Assembly: GCF_030272615.1 (NCBI RefSeq)
Contig: NC_081408.1
Span: forward strand, 617,024,476 to 617,082,475
DNA length: 58,000 nucleotides
Reading direction: 5' to 3'
From: Cryptomeria japonica
Lineage: Eukaryota > Streptophyta > Pinopsida > Cupressales > Cupressaceae
Shown: piece by piece, positions 23,903 to 35,646 of the stretch
How the letters are laid out: every line of letters starts with the position of its first letter
How positions within the stretch are numbered: position 1 is the first letter of the stretch
Translations under genes and position numbers: made by a program
The notes under the pieces: model-generated
Databases searched by the model: none
What the model was told of the DNA's origin: nothing
What the model saw: the letters and a program-made list of their open reading frames with translations, nothing else

Positions 23903-24189
23903 ATATTTTATCTCCTTCAGTTGTTCTTCTTCATACTCTTAATTTTCAGTCTTCTTAGGAACTAAAGAAAAAACACACATTCTCATGGCTCATCCCATCC
24001 AATAATTTCCTTCCATCAACCAAACAAATCCCAGCATTGGTACAAACTTCACTCTTAAGAGGCTCCTCCAAGGGCAACAAGGTTTGTTTCATCCCATTTG
24101 CAACAATAGTGTACATGTTCTTCCTTCCATCATGTATTGTCTGTCTATCATCCTACCAAGGTCTACCCAACAAGAAATAACACATATCA
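23903..24189 (-). pseudogene. pol: Protease C-terminal part of element F (E inserted upstream)
   Basis: The minus strand reads, from the insertion point, CYFLLGRPW-like residues, then DRQTIHDGRKNMYT. These are the flap/end motifs of chromovirus protease. The other half starts at 53352. Bases 24185-24189 (TATCA) are the left target duplication of E. Confidence 0.88.
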
Positions 24190-27100
24190 TGTTGGTGCCC
24201 AGAAATGGGTTTACACTGCCACAAGTCAAAGACCAAGCTGATTCCTCCAAATATCTATGGAAAACAACTTCCAACTGTTAATATTTTTTAGGCTTGGACC
24301 AACTTCAATAAGGATACAAGATCCTTCTACACTTTGGGCTCTGAAAAACCCAGGAAGGTGATCCCCATGCCAATTTGTGATCTCCACGCCACACTCACAA
24401 ATTACACATGAAACAAAGCAGATAATCTCATATAAAGGCTCGACAGAAAGGGAGAATGCTCAGGAATGGAAAATTACTCAGTGATCCTCAACCAATTTGG
24501 AGCATGAGATGATTAAATGCACTTAGCAACATACATGTAAATGAAAATATTATGATATTCAACAAATTATAACAAATAGCTGGTGATTTCGAATAGAAAA
24601 TCAACACCAAGACAGTTGCAAGGTAGGCTTGGTGCCTTACTCCATTGGGTATATGAATTCATACTGTATAAAATGTATTCTGATAGAATTTATCTAATAA
24701 CATATAAACCTAAAAATAGTATTGCCTTACAATAAATCATATTTGTAACCTCAACCCAAAACTACTTATCAAAATCCCTACAAATATCCTTACCACTCTG
24801 CAATTCTACTCAAGCATTTAATTGGCCCCTTAGACCAAAGCATGAATAAAAAATATATACACCACAACAGTGCAATGAATGATAAAATCCTTAATGTTAT
24901 TATTTAAAAATATGATAGAATAATACACTGGAGAGAAATGGGTTTGAATTATATTTCTATTGAATAATCCGACTGTCTCTGTCAAAATACAATTTATACA
25001 TAACTCCTTCAAGAACCTGTAGAAAAAAAAGACACGAGACCCTTTCTATTTTTCTCTACCAATGACCTTTTACAATTTACTTGTTTCACCTAGACTTTCC
25101 TATTGGAACCAAAAATTTGGAACACTCAAGGGACCAAAACTAGAACCCTGTCTCATAGCCCTGAATTCCCTTTTATAGAAAACAAGGGAGGAAACAATCT
25201 TTAGGCCAGAGGAGACACCTGTCATCTCAAAATGATCACGTACAACTGCATTTTGTAAAAAAAATATTCCATCCTTGATTTCGTTCATAAAGGATCAAAA
25301 TCAACGACCGCTTCTCTAAAACTCATGATGAATTTTACCGCCATCGTCGTATACCGGTTTTAAAATATCTGCCACTAGAAGACAAAAATAGTTATATCAA
25401 ACTGTTTGCAACCTTTATTCATCATTCAGATACATCCTACTCCATACACTGTACTCTTCATCGGATGGCCAATCAAAACTCATGACATCATCAGATTTAG
25501 CTCTGTATGGAATGTATTTAACGGATACTTGATTTGCCTCTCTTTCAAAAGTTTCAAAAAATGACCCCGTGGTAATTATTTTATCCATGCTATCCTCCAG
25601 CATATCCATGTTTATCCCTTCACATATTATCTCTACCTGGGTACTGATGACTCTTTATGCCTCCTCCTTCCAAAATTGTAAAGGCTTGACTGCCCCATCT
25701 TCATCTTTAATATATGGCAAAAGAGTTTGATTCAACTCGCTGAAATTTTTCATCAGTTCCATTACCTTTCTTTCTATATTTTCCAACAAAATTTGGGCTT
25801 CTTGCATTGATTTAACCAACAAACATGTTGGTTGGAGTGCAGGTGGTCTCTCAGCATGATACTTAGAAGCCATGGATATTATTTTGAGCTCATTTCCCCT
25901 TTGCAACCATTTTGTAAACAAAGGAATTTCCACTTCTTTATCATCATCAATTTTTTTAATAACATTAAATAATAAATAATATAAGGCATGAACACTATTG
26001 ATTCTGCTATCAACTTTCTAATTTCAATGAGTTAGCACTGAGCTAACTATTTCCTTTTGTTGCCCGATTGATTTATCTTCTAATTCTTTCAGCTTATTTT
26101 CTAATTCAACAATCTTTTCCAAAAGCTGAGACTGAGTTGGTTCAGTTGATCTAGTGGCTTCGGGATCATCATCATCATATGGGACTAATGACATACCAGG
26201 GATACAACCATTTATATCAAGTTGAATTGATTCTTCTTCTTAGGCAACATGCGATGACCTAGATGTTGATGACTCAGATGGCCCTGAAGTGTAGGAAATG
26301 AAACCTTTATCTGTCACTGCTCAAAGAGTTGCACTCTCATTTGAAACTCCAAACATGTTTGTTGAGCTTCATTGTAATCATTGAATAGCTTATCAAAATT
26401 TCTCATAAACTCTGCCTTTTCCAAGGCTTCTCTTTTTGAAGTCTCATGTGTCAATTTAACAACATCAACATTCAATTTTGTAGCCTCTACACTCGATGTG
26501 TTAAATTCTCTTTTTATAATAAGGCCTCCCTTCAAATTGGGGTTTAATTCATTGACGTTAGGATTTCTAGGTCCTTCTTCTAATGCCCATATTGCCAAGG
26601 TTGTATAATCATCTACAAAATCTAATCCTTTTAATGCCAACCTTGCTTCCTCCTCTGAACTGAATTGTTGACCTTTTGATTTCCTGATTGCATCAAAAGC
26701 CACTGCATCTTCTATGTCCTATTTTGGCAAAATCAAGACTCCAGCCTCAGTTATAATCATCCTAACCTCATCAGTAGTGATTTCCTTAAACTCTTCCATC
26801 ATTTAATTCTTGACCTCTTCCTGATTTTCTTGATCAGACCTGTTTGGCCTTTAGGCCTTTTTCTCAGTAGTTCTCCTTTTGTATTCTTCGATCTTCATCT
26901 TCCATACTAATTGCAAAAAGGTCGGGCTTCTCACAAAAGTATCATCTTCAAGGAACTTATCACATGCTTATTTTCTTGCATCCCTAAAAGCTTTACCTTG
27001 AATATCTAAAGGAGTGAGGTCCAAATCCATATTAGGGGGCAAAAGAGGAATACCAATTTGTATTTATGCACCTATTGCTACAAACATATCTTTCTCCCTT

Positions 27101-28152
27101 TGTTCTTCATCCTACCTTATAGGTGAAAAGGGCATAAGTGATGGCAAAGTACTTCTATCTGAGTCTTCAAGATCAATGATTTGATTCCTGTAAAAGGCTT
27201 GATTTGCATCTCTGGGGAAGGCTCTGTACTCATTATCTATTTACCCTTTCTCCTTACTAACCTTACACTGTCTTTGTTGCTCTCCTCTTCATCACTTGTT
27301 TCTTCACTTGCTCTTTTTTGAGAAGATTCATAAACATGTCTCTTTTCTACCATGCCACCTTCTCTTTGAGACAAAGGAGGTTGTGATATTGAGTGTTGCA
27401 TCCCCATTTGATGAATCAGAGTTGATCCCTCCACAGTGATGGGTGTTGGACGATGTACATCCCCTCTTTCAACTTGTCGGCCATGAAATTCTCCAAGTTT
27501 GGCCTTCTTATCCTTCAAAATTAGCTTCAGTTCATCAAAATTGTTCATGACAAAATTGACCTTAGCACAAAATGGAGTAAAATCCTTTATTGGATCATAA
27601 CTTGGATCCATATTCGGAATTGCAGCCCATATATTTATGAAGATTATCCATTTCTCTTTAATCCACTCCTAAGTTATGGGATTAAATTCATTTCTAATTA
27701 TATCCTTAGGAAAGTTATGCTCATGAGGCAATAGACCTCCTTTTATTCTTGTCTTGAAGATATTGTAAAACCCCTCAGGATCACTGTGTCTAGCAGTGCT
27801 CACCCCTAAATGATATGGTGCAAAGAATTTATAAAAATGTTCATATCCACCTTTCAGAATCAGAAAATAAGGGATGATAGTATAATCAGGGAAAATTGTT
27901 CCTTTTCCTTTTTCCTTTAGTTCCCTATCATGAATGCACCCTATCTGCCACATAACCTCAGTAAAACCCATTATCAAAGAAACGTTAAAAGGCAATACAT
28001 GTGGTTGTCCAAAGAAACCATGGATTTTGATAACAGTGTTTACAGGATAAGGGATAAAATCCCTCCAATTGTGCTCAATTGTGACAAGTGGAAACCTCTC
28101 TTTGGGCCTTACAAAATCATGTAGCTCCATGGGGATCCTCGGTGGGTTTACT

Positions 28153-29312
28153 TGTTGGTATTTTTATGATGTTTAGTTGTGATTGTCATTGATGGACACA
28201 CACTTATTTTATGTATGAGTTATTCTCAACCAGTAATATGTGTTGTATTGTTCACATCGGTATTATATGTCATTGTACGTATAGTCTTTGTTTGTAGAAG
28301 ACTAACGGTGTTGTATAGAAAATTCTTACTGGTCAAAGCATGACCGAAGATCTCAAGTGGCATGAAGACATCAAGTGATATGAAGACCTCAAGCGAAACA
28401 AAGACCCCTAGTGGCAGTTAATCTTTTTGTTCTGAACACTATGTTCTAGTTTTCCAGTCTTTATTTATTGGTAATCGGTATACTATGTTTAACTGGTAAA
28501 ATTGTAGAGTTTGATAAGTTATCATCCACCGACACTTTGGCAGTGCTTCTGTGTCATGTTACCAAATGTGTCTATATGCTTTTAACCTAAGAAATTGTAT
28601 CCAATCTAATTGGAATGAAAGGAAATCAGCTTCCTATTTAAGGACATCATGTCTAGGGTTTTATAGCAATGCATGTATGTGCGTATATATGTTGAAGAAG
28701 TGAAGAAACGTGTGATCGAGATAAAACATGCAAAGGATAGAAGATTGAATTAATGTTACAATGCATTAATAGAGAGAAGTCAAGAATCTAATCAAGCATT
28801 GTGTGCTACTTTCTAGATCATTCACTTCTTGATTACTAATCTCTTCGACAAGTCTAAAACCCTTAATCGAGTAGGCCTAGCCAAGCCTTTTTGTAAATCC
28901 TCTAACAAGGTGGTTCATAGTTATGGATCTGAAATCCTTTAACAGGGTAGTCTTTAACAAGAATTATCTCCTAACAAAGATCTAGATTCCTAATAGGATC
29001 TATTCTAGTGAAGAACATTGTAAGGCCTTAACCTGTTTGACCTTAATCGGTCTGGTTGATATTCTGCAGATAGTTGACTTGTGAGTTTTACTCACCGTGG
29101 TTTTTCCCATTTGGTTTTCTACATCAAAATATCTTATGTTATGGTGATTTTTCTTCTGTGGGTGAATGCTCTATTTTCTCTTTGGCTTGTTTGTGTTTTA
29201 ACTGGTTTGTTGTTTAAACTACTTTACCGGTCTGTTGTAAAATTGCTTAAGAGTTTGGCTAAGTTTTTTGGCATACTAATTCACCCTCCGCCCCCCCTCT
29301 TAGTATTCATCA
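28153..29312 (+). repeat. 5' LTR of element C
   Basis: TGTTGGTATTTTTATGATG to CTTAGTATTCATCA, with TATA-like CTATTTAAGG at 28634-28643 and a C-rich tract at about 29284-29298 before the end. Confidence 0.93.
28634..28643 (+). promoter_or_regulatory. Probable TATA box of C 5' LTR
   Basis: CTATTTAAGG, conserved in the 3' LTR (34988-34997); element A has CTTTATAAGG at the matching place. Inferred from position. Confidence 0.5.
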
Positions 29313-29314
29313 AT

Positions 29315-29327
29315 TGGTATCAAAGCC
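29315..29327 (+). other. Primer binding site of element C
   Basis: TGGTATCAAAGCC, one mismatch from the iMet-type PBS of A, two bases after the LTR. Confidence 0.9.
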
Positions 29328-29377
29328 AACCTTTCTCTAAGTCTAACCACTTCAAAGGAGACATGGGGGAATAGAGC

Positions 29378-30657
29378 ATGAGGGAACTCACTCACCGTTT
29401 GGTTGAATTTGAAAGAGCCTATGATGAACTGAAGATCAAATATAAAGCCTCTTTAGCCAAAAGAAGAGAGCTTGCTGAGCAAATGATGGAATCATTGAAA
29501 ACAACTCTTCTGATGAAGTAGACATGGATGCCCTAGTCCAAGAAGTGGAGAAACTGAATGAGTCCAAAACTAACCTAAGGAGGGCGTTGGAAGGATTGAC
29601 TATCAGAATGGGTTAGGAGCTAGAAAACAAAAGAAAAGTTGAAGATCAAATGAAGGAAAAGGAGCACAAGATCTTTAAGTTGAAACAAGAAATTGGTACC
29701 ACTACCGCTTATCTGCAAGAAGGTAAGGAAGAGAAAGAAGAAATTCAAGCAGACCTCAATGTAGCCATTTCTCAAAATGAAACCTTGATGAAGACCAATG
29801 ATTCTCTTTCCAAGGAACTTGTTGAGACAAAGGAGATACTTGCAAAGTTCAATCAGAGTGTTGCGAAGTTAGACCAGAATCTGGAAACAATGAAGCCATC
29901 AAAGGATACCTCTGGGCTTAGTTTCTCTGCATATGAGGAAGGTGAAACTTCTGGAACCAAGACTAGTGCACCAAAGGAGAAATCGGCACCTAAGATCAGC
30001 CGAAGCAAAGGTAAGCAAAATTTTAAACCTGTATGCTTTAATTGTCTTAAGGAAGGACATACTGCCATTGTATGTAGGAGCAAGGGTTATAAAAATTTCC
30101 CTTACATACAAAACAATGTGCATAACCACAAGGCTAGAACTGGTAGATTTAATGGTCATTGTTATGCATGCAACAAGTTTGGGCATAAAGATTTTGAGTG
30201 TAGGATGGTTATGAATAACCCTAGAGTCTATGCACCATGACCAAGAGGGATTGTCCAAGAACCTTCTATGAACCAGAACCAGAACTGATATAGAACCTAT
30301 GACCACTGGTCAAATGGTTATGAAGCATCAACCGGTTGGAGAGCAACTTGTTTGATCCGTCGTGGTAGCGGTCACACTGCTGCAACATGCAAGAGGAAGA
30401 ATGGAAATGTGAACATCGGACCATGGAGAGCACCTAGTTTGGTATGCTATCATTGTCACAAACTGAGACATATTGCCAGAACATGTAGACTGAGAAAGAA
30501 TCCATTGGGAGACATGTTGGTCATCTCAGAAGAAAAGGTTGATGTTGAAACCGTTCAAGCCGATATGGATAAAATTTGGAAGAAGAAATCTAAAGAGAAG
30601 CCACAAGATGTACTAGTTTCCACACCCAGTGTGGAGACCCCTGAATTGGCAAATTAA
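29378..30657 (+). pseudogene. gag: Gag-like protein of element C
   Basis: MRELTHRLVEFERAYDELK at 29378 starts a coiled coil longer than that of A by a block around 29590-29770. A frame change near 29490-29640 and a TAG near 29614 break it. From 29650 one frame runs on: GYxEGETSGT-type linker (AYEEGETSGTK), knuckles CFNCLKEGHTAIVC and CYACNKFGHKDFEC, then stops near 30240 and 30287, a degenerate CLIRRGSGHTAATC, and CYHCHKLRHIARTC. It ends at 30657 with a basic tail. Same four-knuckle order as A and B. Confidence 0.87.
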
Positions 30658-31055
30658 GCTTCGAAAAGCTTAAGGGGGAACATACTAGTAACAATGTATC
30701 AAACCCCCGGTGTATATCGGTAAAGTGTTTTTATCGGTATCAATTACCTATCAACTGACAGAAGAAATGAAGTGGTAAAGTTAGGGTTTGTCCCCTACCG
30801 ATGATGCATTTATTATGCGAAACAAGAGTGATTCATCTTGGATTCAAAAGAATCCAGAAAGAAATCTTGCACAAGACTTTGCAGCCATCTCAAGTTATTC
30901 AGAGTGGAGGTTAGAGTGGTAACATAAGCTTTTGGATAAGTGTGTTGTGTTCGACATTGGCGAACCCTAGTTCGAATTTGACATTGGCGAACCCTAGTTC
31001 GGAGTGAAAAGGAATTATTCATTGAAACACTCTTGTCATTTGAAATTATTTAGTC

Positions 31056-34000
31056 ATGGCGCCTACATGCAAAATCCCTTCTAGTTATACTGAGCCTAAG
31101 GAGTCATCCAAGTTTCTTAGGAAGAAGGTGAAATATAATGGGCCCTATCTCAAATTCCCATCAGAGTCATTGTCGCAGGGGATGTTTCAGGATACATTGG
31201 TTGCAAACTGAAAGACCTAGGGTCTCTAGTGATTCACTCCCAATTGAGTTTGTTCTATGGAGATGATAAGAATATTAAACCAGAGTACAACGTGATTGAG
31301 AAAAAGAAATTCCACAATGCAGTATATTTTCTCAAGGAATTCACAGAAGATCACATAAGGATCATTCTAAGTAGGGTTCATGGTGACAAGATGTATCTTG
31401 AGCGAACACATTATATTACACAAGAGGCAATCCATGTCGTGACTAGTTTTTGCAATGTTGGAGAAGTCCCTATTCTTCGCAAGATCACCAAAATCAAAGT
31501 GACAGAGCTCACTGATTTTGTAAGCAGCCAACGGGCAATGACTGTAAACACCATAAAAGATGACTTGGTGAAGTATGCGTGCATGGTGATCGGGTATAGA
31601 GTATTCTATGCTAGTAGAATGAATTTTGTTCCTACAGCTATGGTGCATGCCACTTATAGGATGATCAAGCAAGATGTAGAATATGACTTATGTACCTGCA
31701 TGAAAAAACAACTCATGGAGGATTTGAAGTCCATCAAAGAGGAAAAGACACTGAGGTTTAAGTTTGATCAACTGCTTGTCGGTTTGTTTTTCTATTTTCA
31801 AGGGTATTTTTTAGGAGTCGGTGATGTTCAATGGTCAACTAACCTACTGGTTTCAAGACAAATAAAGGAGAGTCTGCAAGCAGTGGGATCTACTTATCTA
31901 GAGACTTTGAACAAGTATTTTGATGAGTTCAAACTGAAGATGAACCAAAGAATGAGAATATCAAGTGATATGATTAAAAAGTATGAAGATGATATTTATT
32001 TCAAAATCAAAGTGGATCACTACATAATTTAAGCAGTTGAGCCTAGAGAAGATGAAGTTGAGCCTATGGGCTATGAAGTGGTAAATGATATACTAACTGG
32101 GTATGCCTCTACCCTACTTGCTTCATCGTTGGATCCAAAGAAGGAGAGGACTAGTACTTACTCAGAGAGGATCAAATCTATTGAAGTACCAAAGCAGAGG
32201 AAGAGGAAAGTTGTGCCATCGGTATCGACACCAGTTACATCTGCTGCTAGTCTTAAAGTGACCAAGAGGTCACCAGCCAACAAGAAACCGGAGTCCATTC
32301 TGCCAAAGGTATTTGAAAGGAAGAGAAAAACCAGGAACAACACACTAGATTCAAAAGACACTGAACTGGAGGTAGAAATGAAGAAGACAAGGCAACCAAG
32401 TAAGAAGACAAAGACAATTGGTAATGCACCAACAACCTTTGCATCAGTAAATATACATGTTGCTTCTTATAAGCCTATGACACATTACCAAAGGATTATA
32501 AAGAACATTAGAAGGAAACTTCTTGATGATCTAAAAGATTATTTTGATGATCATAGTGATATTGAAAAACGGGAGGTAGAGAAAGAACTTAGTAAGTATT
32601 TATGTGAAAATTATCAGTCTCTGATTGATATTAAACATGTTATTTCTAATTCTTTGTATAACTCTTTGGATAATAAATGGCGCATTGTCATTGAAATGGA
32701 GCAAGAAATTAGGGAAGAAATTTTTGCCCAATATTTTCTTAATGCTTCTAATTTAGAATTTTTTGAGATTCCCAATCAGTACAAAGGTATCTTTTTCATG
32801 CGAAGAAGAAGACTTGAGCTACTCGGAGGCAAAACCTCTGAAGTGGAAAAAGACACCCATCTGCAGGTTAAAGCAATTGTCAAAATGCAGAAGGTATCTG
32901 AAGCTAATCGACAGGCTGAGAAAGACTCTGACCTATCTACATCCAAACCGGATGAAACCTTCAATAATCAGGGTGAGAGAGTAACTAAACAAAATGACCC
33001 CATTGATGTTGATGCACTAGATGTTGAGGAAACCACTCTAGAAAAGGAGAAAGCTGAAGAGGAGAGAGTGGAAAAAGAGAAACAAGAAAAAGAAAAAAAA
33101 GAGAAAAAGAGAGCATAGGAGAAGGAAGAAGAAAAGAAGAAGGAAGAAGAGAAGAAGAAAGAAGAGAAGAAGAAAGAAGAGAAGAAGAAGAAAGAGGAGA
33201 AGAAGAAGGAAGAAGAGAAGAAGAAGGAAGAGGAGAAGAAGAAGGAAGAAGAGAGGAAGAAAGAAGAAGAGAGGAAGAAAGTGGAGAAGGAGAAAGAGGA
33301 GAAAGAAAATGCTGACAAGGAGGCCAAGGAAAAAGAAGAGCAGGAGCAGAAAAGACAAGAGGAGACCAAGGCAAAGGAAGGAGAACAGACTCCTAAGGCA
33401 ACCGAAGATCAAGCCAAATGGGTTGATCCCACCGGTCACACTGATTTGACTCTTGCCTATCTTACTCAATTGGTAGATGAAAATGAACTAATGAGGAGCA
33501 TTAAACTAGCTCAGGACAAATTGGAAGAACTGAGGAAAAAGAAAGAAGGTGATGTCATTCAATTTGCTGTTGACACTCTTTCCAATCTAATCCCTAGTAC
33601 TAACCTCCCCAGTACCGATTCCTCATTGGCCAAGCTAAAATTATTATGCATAGTAGTGGATGATCAAGCTCAATCACTCGAAGATGTTGCCCAGGCCACT
33701 GCAAACAAAAACCATGAAAAGGCACTCAAAGTTGCACTAGTGAAATAATTTAATGGAAACAAAGACAAGCTGATCCACTAGAAGGATGATATCCATTTGG
33801 CAATAGCTGAAGGCCATAAACTGTGGAGCAAAATCTGCCAGCCAGATATATTTTATGATGATGCTTTGAAGAAAAAGAGTCAACTCCAATCGGAGTTAAA
33901 GCAGTATATAGGCAATTTCAAAGTGCCATATGATTCCTTCAAAGTGTATGGACAAATTGTTTACACTCACCAGCAGCAAATTGCATAGATTGAATTGGAG

Positions 34001-34267
34001 ATCTGCAAGCAGACACAAGATCTGTAGGAGCTCTAGTTGCTTTTATTGCCAAAGTTGTAGGTTCTTCAAAAGTGTTTTCTAAACATGGAGGCTATTACTA
34101 TTACACAAGAATTGAGCACCATTTATGCCATGGAGGAGTTAGCTTTCCAGATGAAGACTCAAAGTGAAATTGTTGCCTCACTCCTAGATACCTGGTCCAC
34201 AGACATGAAGAATTTCCTAAAAAACTTTAAATCTATTTTTGAAAAGTTTTACTCATTATTGTCATAA
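31056..34267 (+). pseudogene. ORF2 of element C, about 1,070 codons, unknown function
   Basis: Start MAPTCKIPSSY at 31056; a frameshift near 31150-31190 leads to one frame kept to 34267, with stops at 32030, 33116, 33746 and 33986 and others to about 34080. N-terminal domain (31190-32030): DVSGYIGCKLKDLGSLVIHS, RIILSRVHGDKMYLERTHYI, TQEAIHVVTSF, MNQRMRIS, homologous to ORF2 of B. Then a basic linker (32160-32400), an alpha-helical block with ERRRLELLGG-like charge, a Glu/Lys-only tract (33040-33370) and a C-terminal helical part. No transmembrane segment, catalytic triad or zinc knuckle seen. It lies between gag and the PPT. Confidence 0.8.
33117..33281 (+). repeat. 165-bp uninterrupted purine tract
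   Basis: Only A and G from 33117 to 33281 on the plus strand, made of GAAGAA/GGAAGAAGA-type units; it encodes the Glu/Lys-rich part of ORF2. A single T at 33282 is followed by another short purine run to about 33308. Confidence 0.97.
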
Positions 34268-34520
34268 ACATATACTCTTTTTTATGTTATGCAATATGAT
34301 TTTGACATGTTTGTATTACTTTGTCATTGTTGGCAAAGGGGGAGTAGTATTCATGAAAATTTTTATGAGGAGTAGCATTGAATTTTGACTTTGTACATGC
34401 TTGTAATTTTGGAAAAGGGAGTAGTGTATATGCTTATGGGGAGTAAATTTTGATTATGGCATCATTTTTTTTTCGTAAGCACTTAGATGTCAAATTTTCC
34501 TAAGTGTTACCATCAATGCT

Positions 34521-34530
34521 AAAGGGGGAG
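34521..34530 (+). other. Polypurine tract of element C
   Basis: AAAGGGGGAG two bases before the 3' LTR. A second copy lies at 34335-34344. Confidence 0.9.
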
Positions 34531-34532
34531 AT

Positions 34533-35646
34533 TGTTGGTATTTTGATGGACACACACTTATTTTATGTATGATTTATTCTCAACCGGTAATATGTGTTGT
34601 ATTGTTCACACCAGTATTATATGTCATTGTACGTATAGTCTTTGTTTGTAGAAGACTATTGGTGTTTTGCAAAAAATTCTTACTGGTCAAAGCATGACCG
34701 AATATCTCAAGTGGTATGAAGACATCAAGCGATATGAAGACCTCAAGTGGAAAGAGGACCCCTAGCAGCAGTTAATCTTTTTGTTCCGAACATTGTGTTC
34801 TAGTTTTCCAGTCTTTGTTTATCGTTAATCGATATAGTGTGTTTAACTGGTAAAATTGTAGAGTGTGATGAGTTATCATCCACCGACACTTTGGCGGTGC
34901 TTCTGTGTCGTGTTACCAAATGTGTCTAGATGCTTTGAACCTAGTAAATTGTATCCAATCTCATTGGACCGACATGAAATGAGCTTCCTATTTAAGGACA
35001 TCATGTCCAGGGTTTTATAGAAATGTATGTATGTCTGTATGTATGTTGAAGGAGTGAAGAAGCAACGTGTGATAGAGATAAAACATGCAAAGGATAGAAA
35101 ACTGAAGTAATGTTGCAATGCATTAATAGGGAGAAGTCAAGGATCTAATCAAGCATTGTGTGCTACTTTCTAGATCATTCACTTGTTGATTACTAATCTC
35201 TTCGACAAGTCTAAAACCCTTAACCAAGTAGGCCTAGCCAAGCCTTTTTGTAAATCCTTTAACAAGGTGGTTCACAGTTGTGGATTTGAAATCCTTTAAC
35301 AGGGTAGTCTTTAACATGACTTATCTCCTAACAAAGATATGGATTCCTAACAGGGTCTGTTCTAGTGAAGAATATTGTAAGGCCTTAACCGGTCTGGTTA
35401 CTATTCTACAGATAGTTGACTTGTGAGTTTTACTCACCGTGGTTTTTCCTATTTGGGTTTCCATGTCAAAATATCTTGTGTTATGGTGATTGTGCTTCTG
35501 TGGGTGAATGCTCTATTTTCTATTTGGCTTGTTTATGTTTTCATCAGTTTGTTGTTTAAACTACTATACCAGTCTACAATAAAATTACTTAAAAGTTTGG
35601 CTAAGTTTTTGGGCATACTAATTCACCCCCCTCTTAGTATTCATCA
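34533..35646 (+). repeat. 3' LTR of element C
   Basis: 1114 bp. It lacks about 25 bases near its start that are present in the 5' LTR and in element A; the deletion lies between two TTGATG-type direct repeats. Ends CTTAGTATTCATCA. Confidence 0.93.

Larger units (their letters stand above)
28153..35646 (+). mobile_element. Element C: non-autonomous Copia-like element nested in E
   Basis: 7494 bp with LTRs 28153-29312 and 34533-35646, iMet-type PBS, gag, ORF2 and PPT, no pol. Target duplication TTACT (28148-28152) and TTATT (35647-35651); the undisturbed site GGGTTTACTATCAACCTC is present in the sister LTR of E at about 49682-49699, which proves the boundaries. Same family as element A and same plan as B. 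LTR divergence is about 8% on a sampled stretch. Confidence 0.95.

Noticed and set aside
32968-33469. Leucine/serine-rich minus-strand ORFs that look like membrane proteins
   Set aside because: They are complements of the Glu/Lys-coding purine tract of ORF2 in element C; composition alone creates the open frames.
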